From positions 1 through 64,000 of the forward strand of contig CAZGAQ010000019.1 of assembly GCA_964523405.1 (NCBI GenBank): a stretch of 64,000 bases of DNA, read 5' to 3'. This document shows positions 42,342-50,445 of this stretch, piece by piece. This DNA is from CAZGAQ01 sp964523405. Lineage in GTDB: Bacteria > Planctomycetota > Phycisphaerae > UBA1845 > Fen-1342. Each line of letters begins with the position of its first letter. Positions within the stretch are counted from its first letter, which is position 1. The notes below the pieces were generated by a model. It saw only the letters and a program-made list of their open reading frames with translations. It did no database searches and was not told where the DNA came from. Position numbers and translations under genes: made by a program.

Positions 42342-43004
42342 TTAGCGCCGCCGTGCGAACAGCAGGCTGAGGCCGACGAGGGCGAGAGCCGCGGGCTCGG
42401 GGACGAGGGTCCCGTCGATCTGCAGGTTGTCGATGTACATTTCGCCGTTGGAAGCGGGGAAGGCGCCGGCCTGCATGACGATCTCGACGTAGGCGGAGTA
42501 GGCGTCGTTCGGGGCCGCGCCGAACGCCGGGACCGTCAGCGTGGCGGTCGAGTAGCTGCGCCAGGCCAGGTTGGTGTCGGTGAAGTTGCGCCAGCCGGTG
42601 TTGGCGACGATGCCGCCGGCGCTGTTGAGAATGCGCAGGGTGTAGATGCCGTTGCCGCCGTCGCCGTAGTTCACCGCGGCATCGAGGGTCATGGAGAGCG
42701 TGGTGCCGGGCTGCAGCGACGCGGGGTTGACGTCGTTGCGGGAGTTCTGGTTGATCCCGGCGGTCCCGCCGATGCCGGTGCCGCCGGCGGCGAGGATGTG
42801 GTGGGACCAACTCCCGAATTCCACGAGCGCCGTGCTGCGCTCGGAGACAGAGGTCGGGCCACCGCTAGCCCATTCCGTCCACATGGCCGAGTCGGTCGCA
42901 CTCGTGCCGGCCACTTCAAAGCCGCCGTTGCCTTCGACCGGCGCCGCATTCGCACTGACCGCCAGAGCAACCGCCACGAAACTGATGATCGCGAACTTAC
43001 GCAT
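42342..43004 (-). CDS. PEP-CTERM sorted extracellular protein
   Basis: A 220-residue exported protein. Signal peptide MRKFAIISFVAVALAVSANA; a single beta-sandwich, probably carbohydrate-binding-like domain (about 25-195) with FEVAGTSATDSAMW, NYGDGGNGIYTLRILN and EMYIDNLQIDG; and a PEP-CTERM tail, LVPEPAALALVGLSLLF followed by ARRR. Exosortase processing would release it to the surface or matrix. Ligand unknown. AGGAG precedes ATG 43004. The frame is open upstream to 43367 but the signal peptide and ribosome-binding site fix the start. A 9-bp inverted repeat lies about 40 bases upstream. Confidence 0.85.
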   Translation of the reverse strand: MRKFAIISFVAVALAVSANAAPVEGNGGFEVAGTSATDSAMWTEWASGGPTSVSERSTALVEFGSWSHHILAAGGTGIGGTAGINQNSRNDVNPASLQPGTTLSMTLDAAVNYGDGGNGIYTLRILNSAGGIVANTGWRNFTDTNLAWRSYSTATLTVPAFGAAPNDAYSAYVEIVMQAGAFPASNGEMYIDNLQIDGTLVPEPAALALVGLSLLFARRR

Positions 43005-43042
43005 GGCTCCTCTCCTTTCGGGTTTCCATGCCTCTCCTCGTA

Positions 43043-43069
43043 CAGGGCACAAAACCATTCTGTGCCCTG
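43043..43069. promoter_or_regulatory. 9-bp perfect inverted repeat upstream of the PEP-CTERM gene
   Basis: CAGGGCACA and TGTGCCCTG separated by 9 bases. It could be a leader hairpin of the PEP-CTERM transcript, an operator, or the terminator of the GH16 gene that ends at 43199. The sequence alone does not decide. Confidence 0.45.
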
Positions 43070-43198
43070 ACCATTCCCGAACAAAAGGCACCCAGCGGTG
43101 CCCCGATCGCGCCCCGGGCCGCACGCGGCGGCCCGAGCGGTCCCCACCTTCGTTGTCCCCCGCTCCACCCTCTCCCGAGTCACTCGACCGCGCCGGGG

Positions 43199-45295
43199 TC
43201 AATTGCCGCCGGTGTAAGCCACCTGAAAGGCAGCGAAGTCGGCGAGGTCCACGTCGTCGTCCGCATTCAGGTCGGCGTGGGCGAAATCCACCGCGCTCAC
43301 CGTGGGCGGGGGGATGGTGACGCCCGGGCCAACGAGGCAGGGGGCCCAGCGCAGGAAGTCGTACCACGCTACGTAGCCGTCGCCGGTGAGATCGCCGGCG
43401 CCGCCGGGCACCAGCGCCGTGCCGCCGTCAAGGAAGCAGACGTCGTCGATCTCGATGTTGGTGATTGGGCCCGCCGTGCCGAGCAACTCAAAGAACTGGC
43501 TGATGTCGGTAAGATCGACACCGCCGAAATCCGACATGGGGATTTCCACGACGTGCCACTGCCCATCGCGCACGAAGCCGTACGGATCGGCGCCACTGGC
43601 GAACGTGATCCACCTCTGGCCGATGTCGTTGACGGTGCCGCTCTTCATGCCGATCTGGAACGTCTGCGTGGAGGTCGTCTTCAGCGCACAGTGGAGGCGG
43701 CTGGTGGGGTAACGGAACGCGCTGAGGTTGTACTTGACGCGCGGCGTGAGGGCGGCGCCGAACCAGTTCAGGCCGGGCGTCGAAGTCAGCGCGAAACAGG
43801 TCGTGCCTTCATACGGATGCGGTGTGGTGGTGATGAGCGTGTTTTCCCAGATGTAGAAGTCCTGGTCGAGTCCGAGGACGGCTTCGCCGGCCGTCATGTG
43901 GGCCGGGTTCTCGGTGAACACGCCGAAGCTGCCGTTTTGCGGCGCGGGGCGCGGCACACTGGGCGTCCAGTACACGTTGTCGAGGGCGAAATCGCAGGCC
44001 GCCGCCGGGGCCTCGCCCTTGATCATGAAGATCTGCTTGATCGTGGCGTAGTCGACGTTGCCGAAGCGGGCGGCCGGGATGACGACCTCGTGCCACTGCC
44101 CGTCGCGCACCAGGCCAAACTGCTCGCCCGTGGCGGTCAGGCTGATCCAGCCTTCGCCGGCCGCGGAACTGGCGATGCCGACGCCAAAGGTGTGGGAGGA
44201 GGTGGTCTTCATGTGGAAGTGCAGGGCGCCGTCGGCGTAGTTCGACATGTTGCGGTCCGCCAGGCAGAACACGCCCATGCCGAACCAGTTGCCCGCGTTG
44301 GCGTGGCAATTCCACACCTCGGCGCCCTCAAACGGCCCCGTGGCCGCGATCGTGAGGTTGTTCCAGATGTACAGCTCGCTGTCGATGCCGTACGCGACGG
44401 CGTTGTTGACGGGGGTGGCTTCGGTGAACACGCCGAAGTTGCCGGTCTCGGCCGTGTCGGCGCCGCGGGTCAGCTCGGTGTAGCCGTTGTCGTAGAGGCG
44501 CAGGTAGTCGATGTACATTGGGGCGGGAAACGGGGCGGTGATCTGGGCGGGGTCGGTGATCTGCACGAAGTTGATCCCGCCGACCGCCAGATTCAGGACA
44601 ATGAACATCGGTTGGTGGAATTCTTCCAGCGAGGCATTGGGATCGGTGATGCCCATCTGCCAGAACGGGGCGCCGTCGAGCGACGCGGTCAACATCTGCG
44701 GCGTCCAGTCCAGGGCGTAGGTGTGGTACGCGTCGTTGAGGTTGAAGAAGACGTTGAGGTTGTTGCCGTAGCTGGCGTAGGAGTTGTTGTAATCCCAGTG
44801 CGCGGCGGCGAAGACCCGGCGATTCACGACGCCGGCCGTAATCGCGTCTTTGTGGCCCATCTCCAGGATGTCGACCTCCCCGCACTTCGGCCAAGTCTGC
44901 TGGCCGATGTTTTGTCCGAGCAACCAGAAGGCGGGCCACAGGCCGTTCTGCAGGTTGGGGATCTTCACACGGGCTTCCAGGTGCCCGTAGCGGAATGCCA
45001 GCCGCCCGTGCGTTTTGAGGCGAGCGGAGGTGAACAGCTTGCCGCTGTACGACTCGCGACGGGCGGTGATGACCAGGCTGCCGTTTTGAATCGAGACGTT
45101 TTCCGGGCGGGCCGAATAGAACTGCAGCTCCTGATTGCCGAAGCCGCTGCCGCCCACGTCGTAGGTCCAAGTGCTGGTATCGAGAGTGGGACCGTTGAAC
45201 TCCTCGGCCCAGATGGGCACCTGGGCGGAGAGAAGGGCGGAGCCGCAGGTGACAAGGACGATCAGGGCCGCTGTAGCGGAGGTTGTGAGGCGCAT
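43199..45295 (-). CDS. Secreted GH16 beta-glucanase-like enzyme with two binding modules and a dockerin-like end
   Basis: A 698-residue exported enzyme, probably cleaving beta-1,3-glucan (laminarin) or related beta-glucans or galactans. Signal peptide 1-24 (ending LLSAQ). The GH16 domain (about 25-273) has WAEEFNGPTLD, LFTSARLKT and the catalytic EVDILEMGHK (ExDxxE, nucleophile and acid/base). Two homologous beta-sandwich modules follow (about 279-450 and 455-615), each opening with FGVFTE and containing LVRDGQWHEVVIP or FVRDGQWHVVEIP. The C-terminus is a dockerin-like pair (GDLTGDGYVAWYDF, DLNADDDVDLADF). ATG 45295 has GGAAGGG upstream. Palindromic operator candidates lie 170-320 bases upstream. 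Confidence 0.92.
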   Translation of the reverse strand: MRLTTSATAALIVLVTCGSALLSAQVPIWAEEFNGPTLDTSTWTYDVGGSGFGNQELQFYSARPENVSIQNGSLVITARRESYSGKLFTSARLKTHGRLAFRYGHLEARVKIPNLQNGLWPAFWLLGQNIGQQTWPKCGEVDILEMGHKDAITAGVVNRRVFAAAHWDYNNSYASYGNNLNVFFNLNDAYHTYALDWTPQMLTASLDGAPFWQMGITDPNASLEEFHQPMFIVLNLAVGGINFVQITDPAQITAPFPAPMYIDYLRLYDNGYTELTRGADTAETGNFGVFTEATPVNNAVAYGIDSELYIWNNLTIAATGPFEGAEVWNCHANAGNWFGMGVFCLADRNMSNYADGALHFHMKTTSSHTFGVGIASSAAGEGWISLTATGEQFGLVRDGQWHEVVIPAARFGNVDYATIKQIFMIKGEAPAAACDFALDNVYWTPSVPRPAPQNGSFGVFTENPAHMTAGEAVLGLDQDFYIWENTLITTTPHPYEGTTCFALTSTPGLNWFGAALTPRVKYNLSAFRYPTSRLHCALKTTSTQTFQIGMKSGTVNDIGQRWITFASGADPYGFVRDGQWHVVEIPMSDFGGVDLTDISQFFELLGTAGPITNIEIDDVCFLDGGTALVPGGAGDLTGDGYVAWYDFLRWAPCLVGPGVTIPPPTVSAVDFAHADLNADDDVDLADFAAFQVAYTGGN

Positions 45296-45466
45296 GCTTT
45301 CCCTTCCGTGATGGCGAGTGCAGCCGGTTCGGTGTTGGTGGGGGCGAATTCCCCGGGTGTTGTTGTTTGCGGACAACCGGGCGGCGCCCCAGTGAGCGTG
45401 GGGTGGTGTGCGATCGGGCCGGCGATATTGCGGCGACAGAGCACGCCAGAGTCCCTGGAGGTGGCC

Positions 45467-45492
45467 TGAAACTGTTTCGTGAAACTGTTCCA
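45467..45492. promoter_or_regulatory. Tandem palindromic operator candidates upstream of the GH16 gene
   Basis: Two overlapping TGAAACTGTT motifs: TGAAACTGTTTCGT (45467-45480) and TGAAACTGTTCCA (45480-45492). The TGAAAC...GTTTC form resembles LacI/GalR-family operators. They lie about 172-197 bases upstream of the GH16 start. Confidence 0.5.
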
Positions 45493-45598
45493 GATGGAAA
45501 TGATACCGGATTCTGGGGGGAAAGGTCAAGTAAACCGGGCCTCTAGCTGGCTTCAGAGGGGTTATGTGCGGGTTGTGGGGGCTGGATCGTCAAGAAAG

Positions 45599-45615
45599 AC
45601 TGTTTCTGAAACAGT
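45599..45615. promoter_or_regulatory. Perfect 17-bp palindromic operator candidate
   Basis: ACTGTTTCTGAAACAGT, perfect around a central base, sharing the CTGTTTC/GAAACAG half-site with the tandem motifs 110 bases away. It is the strongest binding-site candidate in the GH16 upstream region. Confidence 0.55.
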
Positions 45616-45776
45616 TGCACAGTATTGTGTTCGATAGCAAAAGAACTTCCGTCGCGCGCTTATCGGTCCTGGGTTTGCAGAGAAGGGCGGCTGCGGCATC
45701 CATGCTACGTGCTTTGCTCGCGGTTGACCCGGACTTCTTTGGGATGGGGCAGCTGCACGGCTGAGGTGGACGGGGA

Positions 45777-46307
45777 CTAGCGCAGGCCTGTGGCGGTCAT
45801 GCGCAGCAGCTTGGCTCGGCGGCCGTAGGCGGGAAACTCATGCGCTTCATATCCGGACTCGCGCATGCCGGCCGCCTTGTAGGCGGCAATGGCGGCGCGG
45901 TTCTCGGGGAAGACCACGAGCGTGACCTCGCGGGCCCGTTGCCGGTAGAAGGCCTGCCACAGGAGCAGGCGGGTGAGCTGCACACCGCAGCCGCGGCCGC
46001 GCTCGGTGGGTGCAATGATGAGGTGGCCGAGCCAGTAGGTTGCGTGCGCTTCGGCCAGCACGTTCAACTCGCCATAGCCGATGGGGTCGGGGCGGCCGAC
46101 CTCGAAGAGCGAAAAGGGCTGGTGGCCAGGCGTTTGCCAGTGGAGTACTTCACGGGCGGTGAGGGGTGGGGGGGTACGCGGGGCGAGCCAGTAGGCTTCG
46201 CTCTCATCCCGGACCCACGACATCACCTCCTCCGCGTGGCGCGGGTCGAAGGGTTGTAGCCGGCAGACCGGCCGAACCTTGGAAGACGTCTGGGGGTTCG
46301 CGGCCAT
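45777..46307 (-). CDS. GNAT-family N-acetyltransferase
   Basis: A 176-residue acetyl-CoA-dependent acyltransferase. The fold elements are visible: LQPFDPRHAEEVMSWV, FSLFEVGRPDPIGYGELNV (beta4), WLGHLIIAPTERGRGCGVQL with the acetyl-CoA pyrophosphate loop RGRGCG, LVVFPENRAAIAAYKAAGM and a C-terminal strand. The pattern is close to RimI/aminoglycoside-type GNATs, but the acceptor cannot be predicted. ATG 46307 starts MAANPQTSS. It is divergent from the methyltransferase gene. Confidence 0.85.
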   Translation of the reverse strand: MAANPQTSSKVRPVCRLQPFDPRHAEEVMSWVRDESEAYWLAPRTPPPLTAREVLHWQTPGHQPFSLFEVGRPDPIGYGELNVLAEAHATYWLGHLIIAPTERGRGCGVQLTRLLLWQAFYRQRAREVTLVVFPENRAAIAAYKAAGMRESGYEAHEFPAYGRRAKLLRMTATGLR

Positions 46308-46436
46308 GGACCTGTCCGCTCACGCGCGTGAAGCCGCCGCTGTCACGGGGTGTCCGTACGGGGCACCGCCGGATCGCTGCCGCCGCTTCGGCAAGGTTAT
46401 CTTAGCCGGTCACTCGCCTCGCTGTCACGCCAAAAC

Positions 46437-46442
46437 TACACT
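46437..46442 (+). promoter_or_regulatory. -10 box of a probable leaderless promoter
   Basis: TACACT, then six bases, then ATG 46449. No ribosome-binding site is visible. Confidence 0.4.
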
Positions 46443-46448
46443 GCGGGA

Positions 46449-47108
46449 ATGGAGCGATTTCGAGAATACGTCGTGCGCTGGGAGCGCGTCGAGGTGGGCG
46501 GGCGGGAGTACGAACTGCTGATGCCGGCCAATAGCGAGGCGTTGTTGGAGGATCCGCGCGTCCTGGCCCGGTTTGAACGCGACGAGTACATGCCGTACTG
46601 GGCGAACCTTTGGCCGGCAGCCAAGCTGCTGGCGCGGGAAGTAGCGGCGTGGCCGTTGGTGGCGCCGGGGGAGGTTTCGCCGGAGGTCGTGGAACTGGGG
46701 TGCGGGCTGGGCTTGGTGGGGTTGGTAGCTGCCCAGCGCGGTTATCGCGTCACCCTGAGCGATCATGATGAGGATGCGCTGGCGTTCGCGGTCGAGAGTG
46801 CCCGGCGGAACGGGATTACTCCGCCGGCGACGCGGATACTGGATTGGCGCGAGACGTACGCGGACGTGCGGCCGGAGCGGATTCTGGCGGCGGACGTGCT
46901 GTACGAGCAGCGGCATTTAGCGCCGCTGGCGGCGTTTGTGCGGGAGCATCTGGCGCTGGGGGGGTTCGCGTTGCTGGCCGATCCGGGGCGGGGGACGGCC
47001 GACCAGTTCCCGTGCGTCGCCGAGGCGGCGGGGCTGCGCATTGGCGTGCAGGTTGTGCCGGCCGTGGACGGCTGGTCGACGGGGCGGCTGTTTCGGGTGG
47101 AGCGCTAG
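46449..47108 (+). CDS. Class I SAM-dependent methyltransferase, family 16/ETFB-lysine type
   Basis: A 219-residue methyltransferase. The segment YMPYWANLWPAAKLLAREVA before the SAM-binding motif, then VVELGCGLGLVGLVAAQRG (motif I) and VTLSDHDEDALAFAVESARRN, is the pattern of the methyltransferase-16/ETF-beta lysine methyltransferase group, which methylates proteins or small molecules. Motif II-like AADVLYEQRHLAPL follows. The substrate is not deducible. ATG 46449 is preferred over the open extension upstream because it matches the conserved N-terminus and sits 6 bases after a -10 box. Confidence 0.82.
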   Translation: MERFREYVVRWERVEVGGREYELLMPANSEALLEDPRVLARFERDEYMPYWANLWPAAKLLAREVAAWPLVAPGEVSPEVVELGCGLGLVGLVAAQRGYRVTLSDHDEDALAFAVESARRNGITPPATRILDWRETYADVRPERILAADVLYEQRHLAPLAAFVREHLALGGFALLADPGRGTADQFPCVAEAAGLRIGVQVVPAVDGWSTGRLFRVER

Positions 47109-47126
47109 GAATGTCGCGCGTTCAGA

Positions 47127-47870
47127 TCACGAAATGAGCTTGCGCCAGGCGCGCTCGATGCCGGTGAGGGCGTCGCGACAGCCTGTTCGCAGGCACACGT
47201 CGGCGAGGTGCGTGAGTTCGGTGGGCTGGGGGTTGATCTCGATGATGCGGGCGCCGTAGGCCTTGGCGGCATCCGCAAGCGAAGCGGCGGGTTGAACGAC
47301 GCCGCTGGTGCCGATGACGACGAAGACGTCGCAGCGCTGGGCGGCGGCGAAGGCCTCCTCGATCGCGTCCACCGGCAGGGCTTCACCGAACCAGACGACG
47401 GCCGGGCGCAGACGCTTGGCGCAGAGCGGGCAGGCGGGTTCCGGGCCAAGGTCATCCAGGCTCTGCACGACATAGTCGCAGTACGTGCAGTTGGCGACGT
47501 CGAGGCGGCCGTGCAGTTCCAGGACGTGTCGTGAGCCGGCGCGGTGGTGCAGGCCGTCAATGTTCTGCGTGACGAGGGTGAAGTCTGGGACGCGCTGTTC
47601 CCACTCGGCGAGGACGCGATGGCCGTCATGGGGCTCGATCTGACGCAGCTTGGCGCGCCGGTCGCGGTACCAGGCCCAGACCTTGGCAGGATCGCGGCGG
47701 AAGGCCTGGGGTGTGGCGATGTCCTCGACGTTGACCTTGGACCACAGGCCGTCTTCGCCCCGGAAGGTCTCGACCCCGGACTCGACGGACATACCGGCGC
47801 CGGTGGAGACGCAGATGGCGCCGGCGGCGGCCAGGAGGCGGGCGGCGTGGGGGGTGGGTTCGCTGTCCAT
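47127..47870 (-). CDS. Sirtuin NAD-dependent protein deacylase
   Basis: A 247-residue class III sirtuin of the CobB/SIRT5 type, removing acetyl or longer acyl groups from lysines with NAD+. Motifs: STGAGMSVESGVETFRG (NAD loop), VTQNIDGLHHRAG, the catalytic histidine in LELHGRL, zinc cysteines CTYC and CPLC, RPAVVWFGEALP and GTSGVVQPA. The Y-x-x-R pair (AWYRDRR) that favours succinyl/malonyl substrates is present. Start ATG 47870 is preceded by GGAGG at 47876-47880. It is divergent from phoU, with facing -10 boxes in between. Confidence 0.93.
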   Translation of the reverse strand: MDSEPTPHAARLLAAAGAICVSTGAGMSVESGVETFRGEDGLWSKVNVEDIATPQAFRRDPAKVWAWYRDRRAKLRQIEPHDGHRVLAEWEQRVPDFTLVTQNIDGLHHRAGSRHVLELHGRLDVANCTYCDYVVQSLDDLGPEPACPLCAKRLRPAVVWFGEALPVDAIEEAFAAAQRCDVFVVIGTSGVVQPAASLADAAKAYGARIIEINPQPTELTHLADVCLRTGCRDALTGIERAWRKLIS

Positions 47871-47890
47871 GTATACCTCCGCGTGCTGAT

Positions 47891-47896
47891 ATTGTA
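47891..47896 (-). promoter_or_regulatory. -10 box of the sirtuin gene
   Basis: TACAAT on the minus strand, 20 bases before the sirtuin ATG and just upstream of GGAGGTATAC. It faces the phoU promoter 21 bases away, so the two may interfere. Confidence 0.45.
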
Positions 47897-47917
47897 CCGA
47901 CCCTCGGCGCGCACCCC

Positions 47918-47923
47918 TATAAT
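47918..47923 (+). promoter_or_regulatory. -10 box of the phosphate operon
   Basis: A perfect TATAAT. TTGTAC lies 20 bases upstream (47892-47897), too far for a standard -35, so an activator may assist. The leader carries GGAAAGGA before ATG 47947. No PhoB-box was recognised. Confidence 0.5.
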
Positions 47924-47946
47924 GCGGCATCTCGGAAAGGACGCCT

Positions 47947-48615
47947 ATGACTGCGCATTTCGTCACGCTGCTCGAGGATTTGCGGCGTCGCTCGCTGCGG
48001 ATGGCCAGCCAAGTCGAGGACATGGTGCACGAAGCCTGCGAGGCGGTCTTCGAGGCGGACAAGGCGTTGGCGCTGCGGGTGATTCGGCGGGACGAGGAGG
48101 TCGATGCCGCCGAGGTGGAGGTGGAGGCGGAGGTGATTCGCCTGCTTGCCCTTTATCAGCCGGTGGGGATTGACCTGCGGCTGCTGTGCACGATCCTGAA
48201 GGTGAACAACAATTTGGAGCGGGTGGCCGACTGCGCGGTGAACGTGGCCGAGCGCGCGAGCCACGGCGAACTGCAGGCGGCGGCGCGCGAGAATGCAGAT
48301 CTGAAACGGCTGTGCCCGGTCGTGCGGCAGGCGCTGCGCAGCGCGGTGCAAGCGTATGCCCAGGATGATGCGGAGCTGGCGCGGCGCGTCCGCGAGGACG
48401 ACAACGCCCCAGATGCCCTATATCAGCAGATCATTCGCAAGATCGTGGCCACGGCCCCGACGGCACCGGAGCGGATCGCCGCCCTGCTGGACGTATTGTC
48501 CGTGGCCAAGAATCTCGAGCGGATGGCCGATCACGCGACGAATATCGCGGAGGACGTAGTCTTCCTGAAGACGGGGGCGATCATCCGTCACCATCACGAC
48601 GCCCCACCGGCCTGA
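47947..48615 (+). CDS. phoU: PhoU-type phosphate signalling regulator
   Basis: A 222-residue all-helical protein with two PhoU repeats. Each carries the metal-cluster E/D pattern: RDEEVDAAEVEVEAEV with NNNLERVADCAVNVAERA in the first, and EDDNAPDALYQQII with AKNLERMADHATNIAEDVV in the second. PhoU links phosphate transport status to PhoR/PhoB signalling, and often modulates Pit/Pst uptake. It stands before a DUF47 gene and a Pit transporter gene, which fits phosphate homeostasis. No phoBR or pst genes are seen in the window. ATG 47947 has GGAAAGGA 6 bases upstream. Confidence 0.92.
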   Translation: MTAHFVTLLEDLRRRSLRMASQVEDMVHEACEAVFEADKALALRVIRRDEEVDAAEVEVEAEVIRLLALYQPVGIDLRLLCTILKVNNNLERVADCAVNVAERASHGELQAAARENADLKRLCPVVRQALRSAVQAYAQDDAELARRVREDDNAPDALYQQIIRKIVATAPTAPERIAALLDVLSVAKNLERMADHATNIAEDVVFLKTGAIIRHHHDAPPA

Positions 48616-48690
48616 GCCGTGCGCCGGCCGCCGGAACTCGCGGGCCCGCGGATGAGGGTCAGCTGCGCGGTCTTTTCGCGTCCAGCTTCC

Positions 48691-48719
48691 TTGGCACGTT
48701 CGGCCGGACGCGCTACAAT
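48691..48719 (+). promoter_or_regulatory. Promoter of the DUF47-pit gene pair
   Basis: TTGGCA at 48691-48696, a 17-base spacer and TACAAT at 48714-48719. The leader to ATG 48769 carries AAGGA. This gives the transporter pair its own promoter downstream of phoU. Confidence 0.65.
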
Positions 48720-48768
48720 CCGGCCCGTCACCCGCGCATCGCGGTCGCCAGGAACAAGGACACAGCCC

Positions 48769-49392
48769 ATGTTCACCGTACTACCGCGAAACACGGCTTT
48801 CTTTGATTTGTTCGAGCGCGCCGCCACCGTCCAGATCCGGGCCGCGGAGGCGTTCGTCGCCCTGGCCACTGACTACGAGCACCGGGAAGAACACGTGGCC
48901 CGGATTCGGCAGTATGAGCACGACGGCGACGAGATCGCTCACCAGACGTACGACCGGCTTGATCAATCGTTTATCACGCCGTTTGACGGGGAAGATATTG
49001 AAATACTGATGACCCGAATCGACGACGTGATCGACGAGATCGACGCGGCGGCGAAGCGGTTGACGCTGTACCGGATTCCGGCGCCGACGCAGGCGCTGGT
49101 GAAGCAGACGGAGACGCTGCTCAAGGCCTGCCAGCTCACCGGGCAGGCGGTGGCGCGGCTGCGCAACCTCAAGAAGACCGAGGGGTTACACGATTTGCTG
49201 GTAGAGATTCACTATCTTGAGAACGTGGGTGACGACAACAACCACGCGGCCCTCGCCGAGCTGTTTGACAAGGGGGGGGACCCGCTGCTGGTCATGAAGT
49301 GGAAGGAGATATACGAACTGACCGAGCGGGCGATCGATCGTTGCGAGGACATTGCCAACGTCATCCGGGGCATTCTGCTGAAGCATACCTGA
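48769..49392 (+). CDS. DUF47/PhoU-like phosphate transport accessory protein
   Basis: A 207-residue helical protein of the DUF47 family, which is typically encoded beside Pit transporters and is thought to regulate them. Pattern: FFDLFERAATVQIRAAEAFV, IRQYEHDGDEIAHQTYDRLD, SFITPFDGEDIEILMTRIDD and VIDEIDAAAKRL, with a second half ending YELTERAIDRCEDIANVIRG. ATG 48769 has AAGGA upstream. Its stop is 3 bases before the Pit start, showing tight coupling. Stoichiometry and metal use are not determinable from sequence. Confidence 0.92.
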   Translation: MFTVLPRNTAFFDLFERAATVQIRAAEAFVALATDYEHREEHVARIRQYEHDGDEIAHQTYDRLDQSFITPFDGEDIEILMTRIDDVIDEIDAAAKRLTLYRIPAPTQALVKQTETLLKACQLTGQAVARLRNLKKTEGLHDLLVEIHYLENVGDDNNHAALAELFDKGGDPLLVMKWKEIYELTERAIDRCEDIANVIRGILLKHT

Positions 49393-49395
49393 TCC

Positions 49396-50421
49396 ATGGA
49401 CCCAATGGTCGTTTACGTCCTCTTCATCGTCCTCGTTGCGCTGGTCTTTGACTTCTGCAACGGGATCAAGGACGCTGCCAATTCGGTCGCGACGATTGTC
49501 AGTACGCGGGTGCTTTCACCGCGCAAGGCCGTGATCTGGGCCGCATTCTTCAACTTTGTGGCGGCGTTCGGATTCAATCAGAACGTGGCCGGGACGATCG
49601 GCAAGGGGATCGTCGCGCCCAACGTCATGACTCCGCATCTGGTTCTGGCGGCGCTGGTCGCGGCGATTACCTGGACCATCATCTGTCTGCGCCGCGGCCT
49701 GCCCATCAGCGTGTCGCACGCGCTCATCGGCGGGATGGCCGGGGCGGCGCTCGTGAAGGCGGGCATCGATGCGCTGGTCTGGAAGACGATCGGCGTGGTG
49801 GCCGCATTCATCGTGCTGTCGTCCGTGATTGGCCTCGTGCTGGGCGGGCTGCTGATGGTGGGGACGCTGTGGGTCTGTCGCCGGCAGCGGCCCGCGGGCG
49901 TGGACCGCGTTTTTCGCGTGCTGCAGCTCGTCTCCGCGGCCGTGTACAGTCTGGGGCACGGGCTGAATGACGCGCAGAAGACGATGGGCATCATTTTCGC
50001 GCTGCTGATCAGCGTTCCGGCCCTGCAGGGCTGGGCGACGCACGACGGCAATCCCGAGTCCAAGCACCTGGCGTGGTGGATCATCCTGAGCTGCCACGCC
50101 GCCATCGCGCTGGGGACGTACTTCGGCGGCTGGAAAGTCGTGCACACGCTGGGGCACCGCGTCGCCAAGCTGCGGCCGGTGGACGGCTTCTGCGCGGAGA
50201 CGGCGGGCGGGTTCACGCTCCTGGTACTGTCGCACTTCGGTATCCCGGTGAGCACGACGCACACGATCACTGGGGCGATTTTCGGCGTGGGGGCGATGAA
50301 GCGCGTGTCGGCTGTCCGGTGGGGGGTTGGCTATGAGATCGCCACCGCGTGGGTGCTGACGCTGCCGGCGTCGGCCGCGCTGGCGGCGGCCATCTACTTC
50401 GTCATGTCGTGGTTTGTCTAG
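49396..50421 (+). CDS. pit: PiT-family inorganic phosphate transporter
   Basis: A 341-residue low-affinity phosphate transporter (PHO4 family) using proton or sodium coupling. Both inverted-repeat signature segments are present: FCNGIKDAANSVATIVSTRVLSPRKAV near the N-terminus and LGHGLNDAQKTMGIIFALL in the middle, followed by VSTTHTITGAIFGVGAM near the C-terminus. About ten hydrophobic segments are visible. The gene follows the DUF47 gene by 3 bases. At the 3' end it converges on the methyltransferase gene ending at 50446. Confidence 0.94.
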   Translation: MDPMVVYVLFIVLVALVFDFCNGIKDAANSVATIVSTRVLSPRKAVIWAAFFNFVAAFGFNQNVAGTIGKGIVAPNVMTPHLVLAALVAAITWTIICLRRGLPISVSHALIGGMAGAALVKAGIDALVWKTIGVVAAFIVLSSVIGLVLGGLLMVGTLWVCRRQRPAGVDRVFRVLQLVSAAVYSLGHGLNDAQKTMGIIFALLISVPALQGWATHDGNPESKHLAWWIILSCHAAIALGTYFGGWKVVHTLGHRVAKLRPVDGFCAETAGGFTLLVLSHFGIPVSTTHTITGAIFGVGAMKRVSAVRWGVGYEIATAWVLTLPASAALAAAIYFVMSWFV

Positions 50422-50445
50422 GCGGTACCAAGCGGGCCGGGGGTT

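Larger units (their letters stand above)
45296..45776. other. Intergenic region upstream of the GH16 gene
   Basis: About 480 bases containing three related palindromic operator candidates (45467-45492 and 45599-45615). A 66-codon open frame at 45564-45764 has no ribosome-binding site or recognisable similarity and is not called. Confidence 0.55.

Noticed and set aside
45564..45764. A 66-codon open frame in the GH16 upstream region
   Set aside because: No ribosome-binding site, no recognisable motif, and it overlaps an operator-like palindrome.
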